Source of the DNA: Falciphora oryzae
Lineage: Eukaryota; Ascomycota; Sordariomycetes; Magnaporthales; Magnaporthaceae
DNA: 64,000 nt
Assembly: GCA_000733355.1 (NCBI GenBank)
Contig: JNVV01000007.1
Coordinates: 494,624 to 558,623, forward strand
Direction: 5' to 3'
A model generated the notes under the pieces. The model saw only the letters and a program-made list of their open reading frames with translations. It was not told where the DNA came from and made no database searches. Of the stretch, positions 11,607 through 23,745 are shown in pieces. The position numbers and the translations under genes were made by a program. Position 1 is the first letter of the stretch. Each line of letters opens with the position of its first letter.

Positions 11607-13277
11607 ATGTCTCTGCCCAAAGACTTCCTGTGGGGCTTCGCGACGGCATCGTGAGTGCTGGGGACCAAACCCGCAATGGATCGAGACGAGCGGAGCGCCA
11701 GAGAGACTGGCGGGACCATCGTCCATGACGCACGCCCATCTCTGTCTGACCCCTCTCTACTGGCTGTGCGGCCGGCCTGCTGCCACGCATACACACTTGC
11801 TAACTGCCGTAGGTATCAAGTCGAGGGTGCCGTCGACAAGGATGGCCGTGGCCCGACCATCTGGGACACCTTCACGGCCATCCCCGGCAAGGTCGCCGAT
11901 GGCAGCTCCGGCGCCACGGCATGTGACTCGTACAACAGGACAAAGGAGGACGTCGAGCTCCTCAAGTCTCTGGGCGCCACGTCGTACCGCTTCTCCATCG
12001 CGTGGTCGCGCATCATCCCCCTCGGCGGCCGCAATGACCCCATCAACCAGAAGGGCATTGACCACTACGTCAAGTTTGTCGACGACCTGCTTGATGCCGG
12101 CATCACGCCCATGATCACTCTCTACCACTGGGACCTGCCCGACGCCCTGGAGAAGCGGTACGGCGGTCTACTGAACAGGCAGGAGTTCCCGCTCGACTTT
12201 GAGCACTACGCCCGCGTCATGTTCAAGGCCATCCCCAAGTGCAAGTACTGGATCACATTCAACGAGCCGTGGTGCTCGTCCATCCTGGGCTACAACTCGG
12301 GCTTCTTTGCGCCCGGCCACACGTCGGACCGCAAGAAGTCGCCCGTCGGCGACGGTGCGACGGAGCCCTGGCTGGTGGGCCACAACCTGCTCGTGGCCCA
12401 CGGACGCGCCGTCAAGGTGTACCGCGAAGAGTTCAAGCCGACCGACGGCGGAGAGATCGGCATCACGCTCAACGGCGACGCCACGTACCCCTGGGATCCA
12501 GAAGACCCGGCTGATGTGGAGGCGGCGGATCGCAAGATCGAGTTTGCCATCTCGTGGTTTGCGGACCCTGTCTACTTTGGACACTACCCGGAGTCGATGA
12601 AGAAGCAGCTGGGCGACCGGCTGCCGACCTTCACGCCCGAAGAAGAGGCGCTGGTGAAGGGCTCCAACGACTTCTACGGCATGAACCACTACACCGCCAA
12701 CTACATCAAGCACAAGACGGGCGAGCCACCGGCTGACGACTTCCTGGGCAACCTTGAGACTCTCTTCTGGTCCAAGAGCGGCGAGTGCATCGGCGAGGAG
12801 ACGCAGTCGTTCTGGCTCCGCCCCAACCCGCAGGGGTTCCGCAACCTGCTCAACTGGCTGAGCAAGCGTTACGGCCGGCCTAAGATCTACGTGACCGAGA
12901 ACGGCACGTCGCTCAAGGGCGAGAACGACATGCCGCTGGAGCAGATCCTCGAGGACGACTTCCGCGTCAAGTACTTTGACGGCTACGTCAAGGCCATGGC
13001 TGCAGCCGTGGCCGAGGACGGCGTCGATGTGCGCGGCTACTCTGCCTGGTCGCTGATGGACAACTTTGAGTGGGCCGAGGGATACGAGACGAGGTATGTG
13101 CCGTTGCTGCCACTATTGCTGCTCGCCGTGATGTCGTTCTCAACTGGCCGATGCTAATCCGTCGTTTTCAGATTCGGTGTCACCTTTGTCGACTACAAGA
13201 ACGGCCAGAAGCGCTACCCCAAGAAGAGCGCCAAGTCGCTGAAGCCTCTGTTTGATAGCCTCATCGAGAAGGACTAG
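11607..13277 (+). CDS. Intracellular GH1 beta-glucosidase
   Basis: Exons 11607-11650, 11813-13093 and 13172-13277 give 476 aa, the usual length for fungal family-1 enzymes. The protein hydrolyses beta-glucosides such as cellobiose imported into the cell. The N-terminal motif LPKDFLWGFATAS-Y-Q-VEGA is split by intron 1. The acid/base Glu lies in TFNEPW and the nucleophile Glu in YVTENG, and SLMDNFEWAEGY lines the glucose site. There is no signal peptide, which fits cytosolic relatives such as the Trichoderma Cel1A/Bgl2 type rather than secreted GH3 enzymes. Intron 2 (13094-13171) separates ETR from FGVTFVDY. Intracellular GH1 enzymes help generate cellulase inducers in related fungi. That role here is inferred from family. 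Confidence 0.95.
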
Positions 13278-13897
13278 ATTGGGAGTCGATTCAGCCAGGC
13301 ATTGCGGCTGCTCGCAATGTCCAACAATGAATGATACACAACACACAGCACACGGAAATACCTATATACAATGCGATGACGATTTCTTGAACATAATATT
13401 TGTGGAATGTAGGGAGGAATGGAATGTTTTGGGAGGCCGTCCAGTTGCGATGAATGGAGCACATCCCTAGGCGGTGTACAATGGAAAACCTCCTATCAAG
13501 AATGCTGGCTGTGAGGGCATGGCATGGATCTCCACAAGTGACCTCGATGGTACCGTTGCCTCGGCTTCCGAGAGGGGTAACAAGTAGTTGGGGGCGGGTC
13601 CCGACCCCAGCTTTCCCCATGTCCCCGGCCTTGGCGCCAGTCCCCAGCACCCAGTTCGGGCGGCTTCAGGGGTTACTTCAGCTGGCCTCGGCTTGAACAC
13701 CTGGCTCCCCTGGACCGGCCGAGGATTTTTGTGTGCAGTCCAGGGAGCCCAAGCTCCTGCGGACGGTGTAGAAATATTGATAGCCTTGGTCCTTTCATTC
13801 TTCGGGCCACTACGTCCGCGTGCAGTGAACACATTCCGATTTCTACTTGCTACACCGTCCGCGGCAGCAATCAACTTTGTTCCAGCTCTTGGTCCCA
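13278..13897. other. Intergenic, GH1 to acyl ligase
   Basis: 620 nt holding the GH1 3' end and the ligase promoter. No additional gene seen. Confidence 0.5.
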
Positions 13898-15920
13898 ATG
13901 TCAGGGCCTCCATCGCGGCTGCGGGCCGTGCTCGGCCACCTCGGCCTGGTCGACAAGGCAACTGAGCAACAGCCAGAGCCGCAGCAGCAGCCGCAGCAAA
14001 AACAGCATCAGCATCATCTGCATCCCCTGTCGCCAACCTTCTTTCTCGAGCGTGCCGCCTCCATCGAGCCCGATGCCGAGGCAGTCGTGCACGTCACGGC
14101 CAATGGCAAGACCCTGCGTCGATCCTATGCCGAGCTGGCCGATCGGGCCCGCGGCCTGGCCTATTACCTCCTGGGTAAAGGCCACCGCCGCGTCGGCATC
14201 CTGGCACCCAACACGCCGGCCTTCCTCGAGACAATATTTGGCGTTGGAGCCGTGCCCGGCGCCGTCATCGTGCCCGTAAACTACCGCCTCAAACCCGAGG
14301 ACGTTTCCTATATCCTGGGATTCGCCGAGGTTGACTGCGTCGTGGTGGACGCCGAGTTCGTCGACCTGCTGGCCCAGTTCCGGTCCGAACACCCGGCCGT
14401 GCGCCTCATAGTCGACACCGACACGGACGCGGCCGAGGGCGAGCTCAGCGGGCCCTTCGACGAGGCCGTGCTCGAGGGTCTGGACCTCGACCGGCAGGGC
14501 GGCGGCAAGGGGTGGTCCGGGCTGTCGCCGCACCCGGCCGACGAGGACGACACCATCGCCATCCCCTTCACGTCGGGCACGACGTCCAGGCCCAAGGGCG
14601 TCGTCTACACGCACCGCGGTGCGTACCTGGCGGCGCTGGCCAACGTGGTCGAGTCCGGGCTCAACTTCCACGACGGCCGGCGCTGCAAGTACCTGTGGAC
14701 GCTGCCCCTGTTCCACGCCGTCGGCTGGACCTTCCCCTGGGCCGTGACGGCCGTCCGGGGCACCCACGTCTGCCTCCGCCGCGTCGACTACGCGCTCATC
14801 TGGCGCCTGCTGCGCGACGAAGGGGTCACGCACTTCAACGCCGCGCCCACCGTCTGCACGCTGCTGTGCGCCGCGCCCGAGGCCGCCGAGGGCCCGCCGC
14901 TGCCGGGGCCCGTGCGCGTCACCGTCGCCGCCAGCCCGCCGACGGCGCACCTGTTCGCGCAGATGACGGACCTGAACCTCCGCCCCGTCCACGTCTACGG
15001 CATGACCGAGACGTACGGCCCCATCACGAAGGGCTACCACATGCCCGCGTGGGATACGCTGCCGCCGGCGGAAAAGTACCCCCTCATGGCGCGCCAGGGC
15101 CACGGCTTCCTGACCAGCCTGCCCATCCGCGTCGTCAAGACGCCCGCCGAGGACGAGCAGGCGCACCACCAGAGCCACCACGACCTGTATCAGCAGCAGC
15201 AGCAGCAGCAGCAGCAGAAACCACAATCGCCGCCGGTCGAGCAGCCGTCGGATGTCCTCGTGGACGTCAAGAAGGACGGCAAGGAGATTGGCGAGATCGT
15301 CTTCTTTGGCAACATTTGCGCAAAGGGCTACTACAAGGACCCCGAGGCCACCGCCAAGCTGTTCGCCGGGGGCGGCCTGCACTCTGGCGACCTGGCCGTC
15401 TGGCACCCCGACGGGAGCGCCCAGATTCTCGATAGGGCAAAGGACATAATCATTTCGGGTGAGCTCTTTTCCCCCCCTTCTTCTTTCCCCCCCTTCTCTT
15501 TTCCTTCCTTTTCTGCTTCCTTGTCTCGTTTTCACCCGCTACCCATCTCCACACCCGTCTTGCTAACACAACGTCCCAAAAACAGGCGGCGAGAACATCT
15601 CGTCCGTCGCCCTCGAGAGCATGCTGGTCCAGCACCCGGACGTACTCGAGGCCGGCGTCGTCGCCGTGCCCGACTCCCGCTGGGGCGAGCGGCCCAAGGC
15701 CTACGTGACGGTCAAGGCGCGCAGGGCCGACGCTGCGGCCCCGGCCCTGCGGCCAGAGGAGCTCATCGAGTGGGCCAGGCACCAGAGCGCCATCTCAAAG
15801 TTCATGGTGCCCCGCGAGGTCGAGGTCGTCGACGAGCTGCCAAAGACGAGCACCGGCAAGATCAGGAAGAACGTGCTGCGCGAGTGGGCTCGCCAGGGGC
15901 GCAAGGCGGACGAGTCCTAG
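13898..15920 (+). CDS. AMP-dependent acyl-CoA synthetase-like ligase
   Basis: Exons 13898-15458 and 15586-15920 give 631 aa. This is an ANL-superfamily adenylate-forming enzyme that would activate a carboxylate to acyl-AMP and transfer it to CoA. The motifs are in order: FTSGTTSRPKGV (ATP loop), YGMTETYGP (A5), HSGDLAV (A7), KDIIISGGENISS (A8, rebuilt exactly by the intron) and KTSTGKIRKN with the catalytic Lys (A10). It resembles medium-chain or plant-type acyl-activating enzymes. The substrate cannot be told from sequence. It is longer than the common ~550-aa size because of a Gln/His-rich N-terminus (about 25-45) and a His/Gln insert (about 425-445). The C-terminus (ADES) is not a peroxisomal PTS1, so a cytosolic location is more likely. 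Confidence 0.9.
15191..15217 (+). repeat. (CAG)9 poly-Gln tract in ligase
   Basis: Nine CAG codons in frame in a His/Gln-rich loop between motifs A5 and A7 of the acyl ligase. The loop is absent from typical family members. Confidence 0.9.
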
Positions 15921-16340
15921 CCCCCGGCCATGAGGGGTCAGACCAGGCTATGGAGGTCCATGCCGTGTTTTGTTTCTTGCTCTTCTTGGTTTGCGGCGTT
16001 TGAAGGATTTTTGGTGTCGATTTCACCCGGGATCAAGAGTTCATTTCGCAGCGAAGCCTGCAATTCGATAGAAACACCACGCTCTATATACCAACCGGTC
16101 CCAAACATCCAAGAGCCGCAGTTTGATAACTGACAGGTGACGCCAAGAGGGGCCCGAGAAAGGGTCAAAAACAAAACAGAAACAACGCCTATCCAATGCG
16201 GATGCGATAATCATGGCCGTCAACTCCGCCCAGTCTAGTAGATGAGATGAGGAAGCGCATAGTGTGATGCAGACAGAAAAAAACATAACCCAGAAAAACA
16301 AAAGCCGACCAACCCTTTCCTGTAATGTGGCACTATATGT
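15921..16340. other. Convergent 3' interval, ligase / NIPA gene
   Basis: About 420 nt between two stop codons of convergent genes. It must hold both terminators. No gene seen. Confidence 0.5.
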
Positions 16341-18849
16341 TCAGAGTGCCCTTGTACTACTGGACCCCGGAGCCGTCGCCAACAGGCCCGCCTGCTCGTC
16401 ACCGGGCTCACTGTCCCTTCGCCGCCTGTTGGTCCTCGACCCAAACAGTTCGCCCAAGGTTAGGCTGAGGCTACGGGCGCGGCCCCTGAGACCCCCCTGG
16501 CGGGTCACGTTCTCATCGTCTTCGTTGCTAGCAGATGATAGACCACCGTCCTCAACAGCAACCCCCTCGAGCCCAACTCCGCCGTTAGGAGGGGTCCAGG
16601 ACACGAGGTCGGCTCTGACTGGGGACAAGGCCTCGTCGTGTGGCATAAAGAGACTCGACCGGAGGCTCGGTCGGCTGCGTCTCACGCCAAGTCTCCTCGT
16701 CGAAGAAGGGCTCTCGAGGTTCCGGAGAAGTAGGGTATCGGCCACCACGGCGCTCACCGTCGAGGACAGCGGCGAAGGAGAGAAGATGGGGCCAGAGAAG
16801 TGGTGCGACTGAGGCCGTGCCGTGGGAGGGCGCGGGGTAGTAGGGGTGTCTGGATATGACGTCCCGGTCGAAGCCGTGTAAATCGGAAGACACAGATCAA
16901 AGGGATCCCTGTCGCCAGGTGATGTGGGTAGGGTCGACGTCGGCGCAGAGGCCACTGCCCGGCCATCGTCCGGCTGGAATGCATCGTCAGCCGAGTCCGT
17001 CGAGAAGGTACGTCGCTGGTGACCCTCGCTGTCGGGTCTGCCATCCATTATACCCAGTGCCGAACGCGTGACGGGCGATTCTACCCAAGGATTTTCCGCT
17101 AGGAGTGGTGCGTCTTCGGCCACATCCGCGGTGCCGTCAACACCCATCGTAGGCTTGGAGGGCGGCGGCATCCGCAATGACGGGATGCCATTATCCAGAA
17201 GGATCGTGGTGGGCTTCCCGGCAACGTCCATGAAGCTGACTCGTGATGATCGCCTTGAAGGAGTGTCGTCACCCGCCGAAGTTGTTGTGCTCGACTGTTG
17301 GGCCTGGTAGCTCTGGACGCTACTGGAGCCGCCTACGGGATCCTGCTCGTGGAGACCAATAGTCTCCTCGATGCCTTCTACGTCCGAGAGGCCCTCCTCG
17401 TCCTCATCGTGTGACGCACGGCCGCTCGTTATCAGGAAGACGCCGAAGAATGTGAGCAAGCAGCCGCCAACGAAAGTGACGGCCTGATCACCCGTGGTTT
17501 TTTCAAAGTCCCGGTATAGGACGGCGCTCCCGATGATGACGGAGAGCGTGAAGATGACGAACTGGATAGGGATGACCTGGGTCGAGTCGAAGCGCTGGAG
17601 CGCTTTGTTTACGTAGCGCACCTGCATGACGGCGGTGCCCAGGAGGACAAAAAGGAGCGCATATGTCACAGGGGTAGTGAAGGCGCCTAGGAGGGTGGAT
17701 GAGAGCATGGACGAGACGCCCTTGGTGGCCAGAGCCGTGTAAGCACCTGGGAGCGGGTGGTGAATGTGTTAGCGGGTATCTTGGGGGCACCTTCTGGAAA
17801 AAGTTACCAAAAAGGGGAGAATGGGTGACTCGAGACGTACCAAACAAGCCCACCAGGCCTAGGTCGATGAGGATGGAGCGGTGTCCATACCTCGGGCTGG
17901 CCCACATGAGCAGAGCAATGAGGGAGCACGAGACGGTCATGTATATCTCAAACTCGAGAGTGGTAATGGCGTTCCAGACGTCATGGGGCGCGAGCTTTGT
18001 TTCCTCTGTGTTGGCGCTCATGACAACGGTGATGGCGCCCGCGACGGCGACAACGACACCCCAGAAGTCGCGCTGGCGGAACACCTCCTTGAAGAAGATG
18101 GGCGCGATGACGCAGTTGGAGACGAGCGCTACCACACCCAGCGGCGATACGATAGACGCGGGGGCGAAGCCGTAGGCAAGGAAGTTGCCCATCTCGCCCA
18201 CTGTGATTAGCACTTGGCCCAGCCACCACGACGGCGACTTGAGGTAGTTGGTGGATTCGATATCGTCGTCGTCGCTGGGGGGTGAGGACGAGCCGGTCGA
18301 CTGGATGCTTTGGGCCAGCGGATCCGACTCGTGCGGCACGTCGTTGTCGTCGTTGTCGCCCTGCCCGTTCTCGACATGATGTATTCGTCCACCGGGGCCC
18401 GGGGCGTGGCCGTCCGATCCTGCGCCCAATGTGCCATACTCTCGGGCGCCAGCGCCGTTCTGGCCGCTCTTTGCGGCGTTCCGCAGGGCCTGCCTGGCGC
18501 GCTCGCGCACCTCGAGCCTCTTCCGGTGCAGGCTTGTATGGGCATAGCGCTGGACGTTGAGGGCGAGCGCGATAAGCACGTTGCCGACGATGGCAGTGAC
18601 TATGCCGATTATGGACGACCAGTTCTGCAGCTCCTTGCCAGAGTCGTCGCCGCCACCATCCCCGCTGCCGCCTGGCCGCGTGGCATTGGCGGCGGTGGCC
18701 CACGAGTGCGCCGCCAGGGCTGCCCTCGCGGCGGTCTCTGCCGCCAGCAGCAAGGGGCGTCCGTCTGGCGGCTGGAGGTTGTGTGGCGGTATCGATAATG
18801 GCGGAGGCGGCATCGCGGGTGTGGAGGACGAGATTATCGGGAGACGCAT
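16341..18849 (-). CDS. NIPA-type (DUF803) magnesium-transporter-like membrane protein
   Basis: Minus-strand exons 17841-18849 and 16341-17746 give 804 aa. The intron (17747-17840, GTACGT...CAG) fuses LVGLFG to AYTALATKGVSS. About nine hydrophobic segments run from IIGIVTAIVGNVLIALALN to VGGCLLTFFGVFLI. They carry the NIPA hallmarks SPSWWLGQVLITVGEMGNF, GFAPASIVSPLG, a ...FFKE...RDFWG...GA loop and VIPIQFVIFT. An Asp/Ser-rich cytosolic loop (about 115-185) follows TM1, and there is a roughly 340-aa disordered acidic C-terminal tail. Animal NIPA proteins move Mg2+. The fungal family is related but its cargo is less certain. The first ATG is used. An in-frame Met at residue 13 is an alternative. 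Confidence 0.9.
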
Positions 18850-19972
18850 GGCGCCTGGTGGCGCTTCCTAGGGCTGAGCGTATGTAGCAAGGATGGAAAA
18901 ATCGACGACACTGGCAGGCGAGCGTGATTGCGTTTCCTCGGCGGCGCTCGTCTATGTCCAGCCTCTTCCGCCGCTTTCTGGACAGGATGTCTCCCCAAGA
19001 TCCAACAATCGGCTCGACGTGGGATGATGATCAGGAGCGGTCATCGGAGGTGGACGCGAGGCGGGCGGTTTTTAAGTCTGGCTGCAAGCATAAACACCAT
19101 GCGTCGGCCGAGTCGCGCAATACGCATGGAAGCCGAGGGCTGCGCTGTCGCACTCGTCCTGGACGGCGAGCCCGAGGGGCAGGGACGCGCGCGCAGGAAA
19201 TTGGAGCGAGGGATATGGTAGTTGGGCTTTCGCAGGAGAAGGGTGGTCAAAAGAGGTCAAGACGGCATTGAGATTGAGATGCGAGATGGTGGATGGGACT
19301 GGCGCCTCGGTCGTCCAGCAGCAGCCTGCTCAGTGTTGGTACATGCGCCGAACACAGAAAACACATGCCGTTGACATCGAACCGTGCTGCCATTAGTGAT
19401 CTTATCGGGTCAAACCGTTCGCCCGAGTCCAGCGCCAGACGCTGTTTCCAGGACCCCCGTCGAAAGCCGGTTTTAGTGGGAACGCGCAGGGTTGGGTGAC
19501 GCTGTAGGACCCGCCGCAGTGCAGGACGCCCCCATCCATTGGGCGCCATCTTTGGGCCGCCTCCAGTCCACTTGCTGCAGAGTGTCGTTTGGTGCCGCAT
19601 CGCCGACGCATCGCACCCCTGGTGGAGCCCCCGGCCCACTGAGGGGACACGGGACACGCGGGCGGGGGCCAGCTAAGGGAGCCTCGAGCTGTTATGGCAG
19701 CTTCGGGTGAAGAAGGATAACATCACGCGATTCTTTGCGCTTCCATAAAAGACCTGGCCTAACCTATTCCTGCATATCCGAGCCAACCTCACCCAGGTCG
19801 ATTCAACTTCCGCGAGACACGCCGCCCATCAACTACCGCTACCTCTAGCCCCAGGCGCAGAGGCACAACGAATGTAGCGCTGCGCCTAGCACCCACCTCA
19901 CCGCATATCCTGGCTGTCATCTTGCTTTAACTAGCGCTATCCCCATTGCGCTAAACCCGAAGCACACTTACA
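18850..19972. other. Divergent promoter, NIPA / unknown gene
   Basis: 1.1-kb shared upstream region. Only short accidental frames seen. Confidence 0.5.
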
Positions 19973-21187
19973 ATGCCCGCCAGCGACGACAACCCCATCA
20001 GCAACCTTTTCATTCGGTGGAAGCAGCATGTGGACCACCATGTGAACACCACCCTGAACGACATTTTCGGCATCCCCTCGGTCGTTTCCAAAACTTACGG
20101 CGCCGGCGACGATGGTGCCGCCGCTCCCGTCCGATCCGAAGGCTCCATGCCGACCGGGTCCGGAGCTGGCCCGGCCCGAGGTCCTGACTCTGGCGAGCCC
20201 ACCCAGTATCATTTTCTGGAGGGACTTCTGATGCGCCAGTGGTATCACTGGGCCGTCCTGTCGCCCTACTCACCCTTCAACCTGCAAAACCTGCCCCCGC
20301 CGACTCCTAACGACCTGCCCGCCGACGCCGGCAGCCCCAACGGGTTCGCCGACGCCTTTGAGGATCTACTCCGCGCAAGCTCCGGTCAAAGTCTTACTGA
20401 CCACCAAGAGCGTCATCGTCGCAACATGGACCCGGAGCGGCGCAAGTTCGACCGGCGCGTGCTTTGGCTGGCAGACTTGCGCCACGACAATCTTCTCGCC
20501 AGCTACTACCCCGATGGGAGTGACGACAGAAAAGTCCTGGGGCCACTCATGGCCGGTAGTTCGCCCACTGCCTGGCTGGCGTCGCTGCGCAGGCGGAGTC
20601 TGTACGACTCTGTCTTCCCATCCGACTCCGACATCCGCCTGAACCCGTCGCGTCACGTGCGTATTGGCAGCCTGGCCGTACTACCACCCCGAGACCCCTG
20701 GAACCTCTACTGGCAGGATGTCGCCGACTGGGGCTTCAGGGGCTGGGGCAATGCGGGCCTGCGTCTTGGGTTTGATAGCGGATGGCTCGGACTTCCCGAC
20801 CCAGGAGAGCCCGCGCACCCGAATATACGCTGGCCTGATACGGAGGAGGCGCTGTTCGACGGCACGCGCAAGAGGCTGCAGGAGCAGCCTGCTGCTCGCG
20901 AGCCAGGCACCCACACGACGACCGAAACCATCGCCGGACCTAACGGGACGACCACCGTTGTCACGCGCGATGAGGAGGTCGACAAAGACGGAAACGTTCG
21001 CTACACCAGGACCGTTTCCAAGACAGTCGACGCTGATGGCAACGAGATAGCGAGACAGACCGAATCAAGGTATCAGGCCAGCTTTGGCGGTAAATGGTCC
21101 TGGGACAGCACCAAGACGGAGGATGGCCGGAAGCAGGACGGCGATGCTCCAAAGAAAGACTTTTGGTTTTGGAAGTCTGATCGTTGA
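19973..21187 (+). CDS. Conserved fungal protein, function unknown
   Basis: Single exon, 404 aa, starting at an ACAATG context. It has no signal peptide or membrane helix. The sequence is rich in Trp and charged residues, with motifs such as LLMRQWYHWAVLSPYSPFN near residue 85 and GWGNAGLRLGFDSGW near 260. The C-terminal 100 residues are hydrophilic and contain YD-repeat-like segments (THTTTETIAGPNGTTTVVT, then YTRTVSKTVDADGNEI), ending in the aromatic/basic DFWFWKSDR. I do not recognise a named family. Codon usage and the intact frame over 1.2 kb support a real gene. Confidence 0.8.
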   Translation: MPASDDNPISNLFIRWKQHVDHHVNTTLNDIFGIPSVVSKTYGAGDDGAAAPVRSEGSMPTGSGAGPARGPDSGEPTQYHFLEGLLMRQWYHWAVLSPYSPFNLQNLPPPTPNDLPADAGSPNGFADAFEDLLRASSGQSLTDHQERHRRNMDPERRKFDRRVLWLADLRHDNLLASYYPDGSDDRKVLGPLMAGSSPTAWLASLRRRSLYDSVFPSDSDIRLNPSRHVRIGSLAVLPPRDPWNLYWQDVADWGFRGWGNAGLRLGFDSGWLGLPDPGEPAHPNIRWPDTEEALFDGTRKRLQEQPAAREPGTHTTTETIAGPNGTTTVVTRDEEVDKDGNVRYTRTVSKTVDADGNEIARQTESRYQASFGGKWSWDSTKTEDGRKQDGDAPKKDFWFWKSDR

Positions 21188-21910
21188 GGGGTTTGTTGCG
21201 TTGCTGGCCAGCACAGACAGACTGCAAAGTGCTCTCTTCTCATCTCAATGTTTCGCTCGTTGACGCTCTAGGTGCTTACCTAGAATTGTTTCCTCTATTT
21301 TCGTTTCCGTTTGTCTTTGTTGCTACACGTACTTGTTTGGAGGCTTTGGGCTGGGACGGGAAACAGGACAGGGTATGACTTCGAAAATGTGGTGTGGACT
21401 CGCGCGGAAAATGGCACCAACTCAGATTGGATAGCGTGTGCAGGAATGTCGGGTTGGATAGGAACGACTGAATGATAACGATCCGAGAGACTTTGATTTT
21501 GGCACAAATTCGCGCAAGGCTGCAGGTACCTTTCTGGTGGGTCTGGCCCTGCCTCCCGCCCAACAATTTTCGTGCTTGACAGCGCCCCGAAAAAGGGCGT
21601 TTTTTGTCGGAGCTCCCGCAAGAAAAGTGCATCAGACGTAGCACGCCTCTGGCTCCTGAAAAGCACTGCCGGATCTTTGCTGGATCCAATTACTGGGCAA
21701 GCTCGTCCGAATCCGCGGCTCTTCGGAGAAAAGCGCATCGTCCGAAAAACCCGACTTCCCCAATTTACGAGAGCTCCCGGGGCAGCAGCGGAAAGTGGGC
21801 GAAGCTCCGGCCCTCGCACTGGCACCAAGACCCGATAAAAGTCTCGACAAGACGGCCCCGACCCCGGACCCCGAGTCGCTAGACGGACCCCTTGATCGAC
21901 CAAGAACACA
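21188..21910. other. Intergenic, unknown gene to PDX1
   Basis: About 720 nt holding a 3' UTR and the PDX1 promoter. Frames inside are short on both strands and no gene is supported. Confidence 0.5.
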
Positions 21911-23333
21911 ATGGCGACACTTGCGGCATTAAGCCGCATGTCCGGCCGGTTGAACAGGCGGAGGCTAGCTGGAGCTGTTGTCACGCCACGAGGTTAGCCC
22001 CCGCCATCCCTCAGACCTCAGAGCCATCACACCCCCCGAGAGCCTCCCGACCGGACATGAGAGGCGGCGAGCGCATGTCATGTTCCCACGAGGACGCAGA
22101 CGGAGCCGGCCTGCTAACACTCCAGCTCGCACCCACCAACTAGGCTTTAGGACATCGGCCGCGGCGCTGGCCGCGCAGAACTTCACCATGCCCGCGCTCT
22201 CGCCGACCATGACGGAAGGCAACATCGCCACCTGGCGCGTCAAGGAGGGCGAGAAGTTCTCCGCCGGCGACGTGCTGCTCGAGATCGAGACGGACAAGGC
22301 CACAATGGACGTCGAGGCCCAGGACGAGGGCGTCCTGATGAAGATCATGCAGGGCGACGGCGCCAAGGCCGTGAAGGTCGGCGCCCGCATCGCCGTGCTG
22401 GCCGAGGAGGGCGACGACGTCTCGGCGCTAGAAATCCCGCCTGATGAGAACGCCGCCAAGGAGGCGCAGCAGAAACAGCCACAGTCCGAGGCCTCGTCGC
22501 AGCCACCCCAACAGTCCGAGGCCGCCCCCGCACAGCCCACCAAGAGGGCGCCCAGTGGGAAGCCGTCCAAGGTCATCTACCCACTACTGCCGTCGGTGGC
22601 CCAGCTCGTGAAGGAGAAGGGCATCGACGAGTCGGCCGTGGCGCTGATCGCCCCCACGGGCCCCAACGGGCGCCTGCTCAAGGGAGATATCCTGGCGCAC
22701 CTGGGCGTCATCAACCAGCAGACCCCTGCCGCCATATCCGAGAGGTTCGAGAAGCTCTCGCACCTGGACCTGAGCAACATCAAGCTCGCCAAGCCCGCGC
22801 CGAAGCCGCAGAAGGCTGCGGCCGCCGCCCCCAAGAGGCCTGCCCTGCTCGAGGTCTCGCTCCCCGTCTCGCTCGACGCCGCGTTCGAGGCGCGCGAGAA
22901 GCTCCGCAAGAGCCTCGGCGTCGAGCTGCCGCTGTCGCAGTACCTCGAGCGCGCCTCGCTCATCGCCAACGACGTCCTCCCCGTCCCGGCCGACTACCAG
23001 CCCACGGCCGACGAGCTCTTCGACCAGGTCCTGGGCCTGGCCGGCGACAACGGCCCCCCGACCTCCCGTGGCAACTATACGCCCCAAATAACGGGCGCCT
23101 CGGAGGCCCCCGTCAAGACCTTTGCGCGTCGCCAGCCCGACATCATCGACGTCCTGGCCGGTCCCTCCCGCGCCGCCAGGAAGCCCGCGCGTCAGGCCCC
23201 GTCGTCGTCTTCGAGCCCCCTGTTCATCAGCCTCACCGTGCCCAAGACGGAGGAGAAGCGTGCCAAGGCCTTCCTCGAGAGGTTCAAGCTGGTGATTGAG
23301 GAGGAGCCCGAAAGCCTTGTGCTCATCAAGTAA
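21911..23333 (+). CDS. PDX1: Pyruvate dehydrogenase complex protein X (E3-binding protein)
   Basis: Exons 21911-21992 and 22126-23333 give 429 aa. The intron ends at CTGCTAAC...CCAG and joins the start of the mitochondrial presequence (MATLAALSRMSGRLNRRR) to ARTHQLGFRTSAAALA. The lipoyl domain (about residues 45-125) has the lipoyl-lysine motif ETDKATMD. An Ala/Pro/Gln linker is followed by the peripheral-subunit-binding domain (YPLLPSVAQLVKEKG...TGPNGRLLKGDILAHL, about 180-225). The C-terminal half lacks the HHxxxDG active site of E2, which marks it as protein X. In fungi this protein tethers dihydrolipoamide dehydrogenase (E3) to the pyruvate dehydrogenase core in the mitochondrial matrix. 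The longer open frame through the intron has no presequence and is rejected. Confidence 0.92.
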
Positions 23334-23745
23334 TACCTGTATGGGTCGGGCGAAACTGTAACCATATCCACCGCATTTATAGATTTGGCATGAAGATATT
23401 GATCCATCGGCGCAACAATGGAAGCGTTATGTTTCTGTTTCGGGGCTTCTCAAAAAGAAGTGGAATGACTTGTATATCTAAAGCAGACGCGGCCACGGCT
23501 TCGCGGGAAACCAATCAAGCATCAGAGCGCGCAAACACTTGTTTAACGGTCAAACGCATCCTCCAAGTTTCGTTCCGGACATTATATCTTCCCATATCCT
23601 GCCCCGCTTCGTAACAAAAAATCCAGCATGCCCGCCCTCCAGCAAGCGAGACCCAAGAAATCGTACCGAACCGCCCCCCACCAGAGACAGACCCGTGTGT
23701 TAGGAACCCTTTTTTCCAGGTAATACGCCGTCATCAACCATCGCA
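23334..23745. other. Convergent 3' interval, PDX1 / YCG1
   Basis: About 410 nt between convergent stop codons. No gene seen. Confidence 0.5.

Noticed and set aside
13901..15535. 544-codon minus-strand frame
   Set aside because: Antisense of the acyl ligase. The plus strand carries all ANL motifs, and the minus translation has none.
21978..22125. Continuous frame extending PDX1 upstream
   Set aside because: Runs through an intron with a clear branch point. The spliced version supplies a proper mitochondrial presequence.
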